DNA of 6,595 nucleotides from Pseudomonadota bacterium (GTDB lineage: Bacteria; Pseudomonadota; Alphaproteobacteria; Acetobacterales; Acetobacteraceae): assembly GCA_021808985.1 (NCBI GenBank), contig JAKBAQ010000157.1, positions 1-6,595 of the forward strand, given 5' to 3'. Under the pieces are notes generated by a model. It was not told where the DNA came from, did no database searches, and was given only the letters and a program-made list of their open reading frames with translations. The position numbers and the translations under genes are program-made. The number at the start of each line of letters is the position of its first letter. Position 1 is the stretch's first letter. Below, in pieces: positions 6,212 to 6,595 of the stretch.

Positions 6212-6595
6212 ATGGAACTCTCAAATCAGCGCCGCATCAGCTGGACTCCTCCAGGCCGCCCTGACTGGGTCATGAAAATCAACGACGAGGGCAAGCATCT
6301 TGACATCAAAAGCATCGTCCCGCTCGATTCCAGCTCCCTCATCGCCGCCGCCGTCTCCAACACCGGCCTCAGCGATTTCGGCAGCGACGACTGGCGCGAA
6401 CCCTTTGAGCTGATCTGCCGTGGCCTCGACGACGAGGCCGACCTGAACCTGATGGGCCGCATCATGACCCGTTCCGACATGCTGATGCTGCTCGAGGGCC
6501 GCCTCCAGGTCGAGGACGCCTACCGCCGCCACCCTGAAATCGAGGATGAGCAAATCATCGCCCCCATCCTCATCACCGGCCAGGGCCGCACCGGC
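6212..6595 (+). CDS. Sulfotransferase family protein, N-terminal 128 residues; 3' end outside window
   Basis: The frame is open from ATG 6212 to the window end. An in-frame TAA at 6203-6205 makes this the earliest possible start. The Shine-Dalgarno region AAGGAGGAAGG (6191-6201) lies 10-14 nt upstream. The protein begins MELSNQRRISW. Residues about 50-110 (NTGLSDFGSDDWREPFELI, then EADLNLMGRIMTRSDMLMLL, then RRHPEIEDE) match the conserved N-terminal region of the bacterial PF13469-type sulfotransferases. The last visible residues, APILITGQGRTG (117-128), are the start of the 5'-phosphosulfate-binding loop, which normally continues TT/TS. Such enzymes move sulfate from PAPS to hydroxyl groups of small molecules or lipids; the acceptor here is unknown. 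It is divergent from the DUF1214 operon and may share its control region. Confidence 0.85.
   Translation, partial: MELSNQRRISWTPPGRPDWVMKINDEGKHLDIKSIVPLDSSSLIAAAVSNTGLSDFGSDDWREPFELICRGLDDEADLNLMGRIMTRSDMLMLLEGRLQVEDAYRRHPEIEDEQIIAPILITGQGRTG

Noticed and set aside
1..6595. CRISPR array, insertion sequence, tRNA or rRNA, toxin-antitoxin or defence module
   Set aside because: I saw no regularly spaced repeats, transposase motifs, terminal inverted repeats, tRNA-like folds or small paired genes on either strand.

Overview
The window looks like chromosomal DNA of a GC-rich (clearly above 60% by eye) Gram-negative bacterium, most likely an alphaproteobacterium. This is inferred from codon use and gene content only, and I cannot name a genus. 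There is no rRNA, tRNA, CRISPR array or recognisable mobile element. Coding density is high and almost every gene starts within a few bases of the previous one.

Left half (1-3761, + strand): one tightly packed operon for agmatine/putrescine use. It holds the 3' end of a glutamine-synthetase-fold ligase (probably a gamma-glutamylputrescine synthetase type), then N-carbamoylputrescine amidohydrolase (aguB), agmatine deiminase (aguA) and a 12-helix APC-superfamily permease. Together they would import a polyamine or amino-acid-like substrate, convert agmatine to N-carbamoylputrescine and then putrescine, and pass putrescine to gamma-glutamylation for use as carbon and nitrogen. The substrates of the ligase and the permease are inferred from this context.

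Middle (3762-3866): a 105-bp convergent intergenic region with two GC-rich hairpins. The right-hand one is followed, read on the - strand, by a T-rich tract and is a plausible terminator for the leftward operon.

Right half (3867-6079, - strand): a second compact operon, transcribed leftward. A 408-residue DUF1214 protein comes first, then a thioredoxin-like [2Fe-2S] ferredoxin with a TTG start, then an AlkB-type Fe(II)/2-oxoglutarate dioxygenase whose ATG overlaps the ferredoxin stop by 4 bp. The ferredoxin-AlkB coupling is the most unusual arrangement in the window.

Right edge (6080-6595): a 132-bp divergent intergenic region with a dyad (TGTCAAT, 11 bp, ATTGACA) whose arms contain TTGACA hexamers facing both ways. 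It leads into the first 128 codons of a sulfotransferase-family gene that runs off the window at its PAPS-binding loop.
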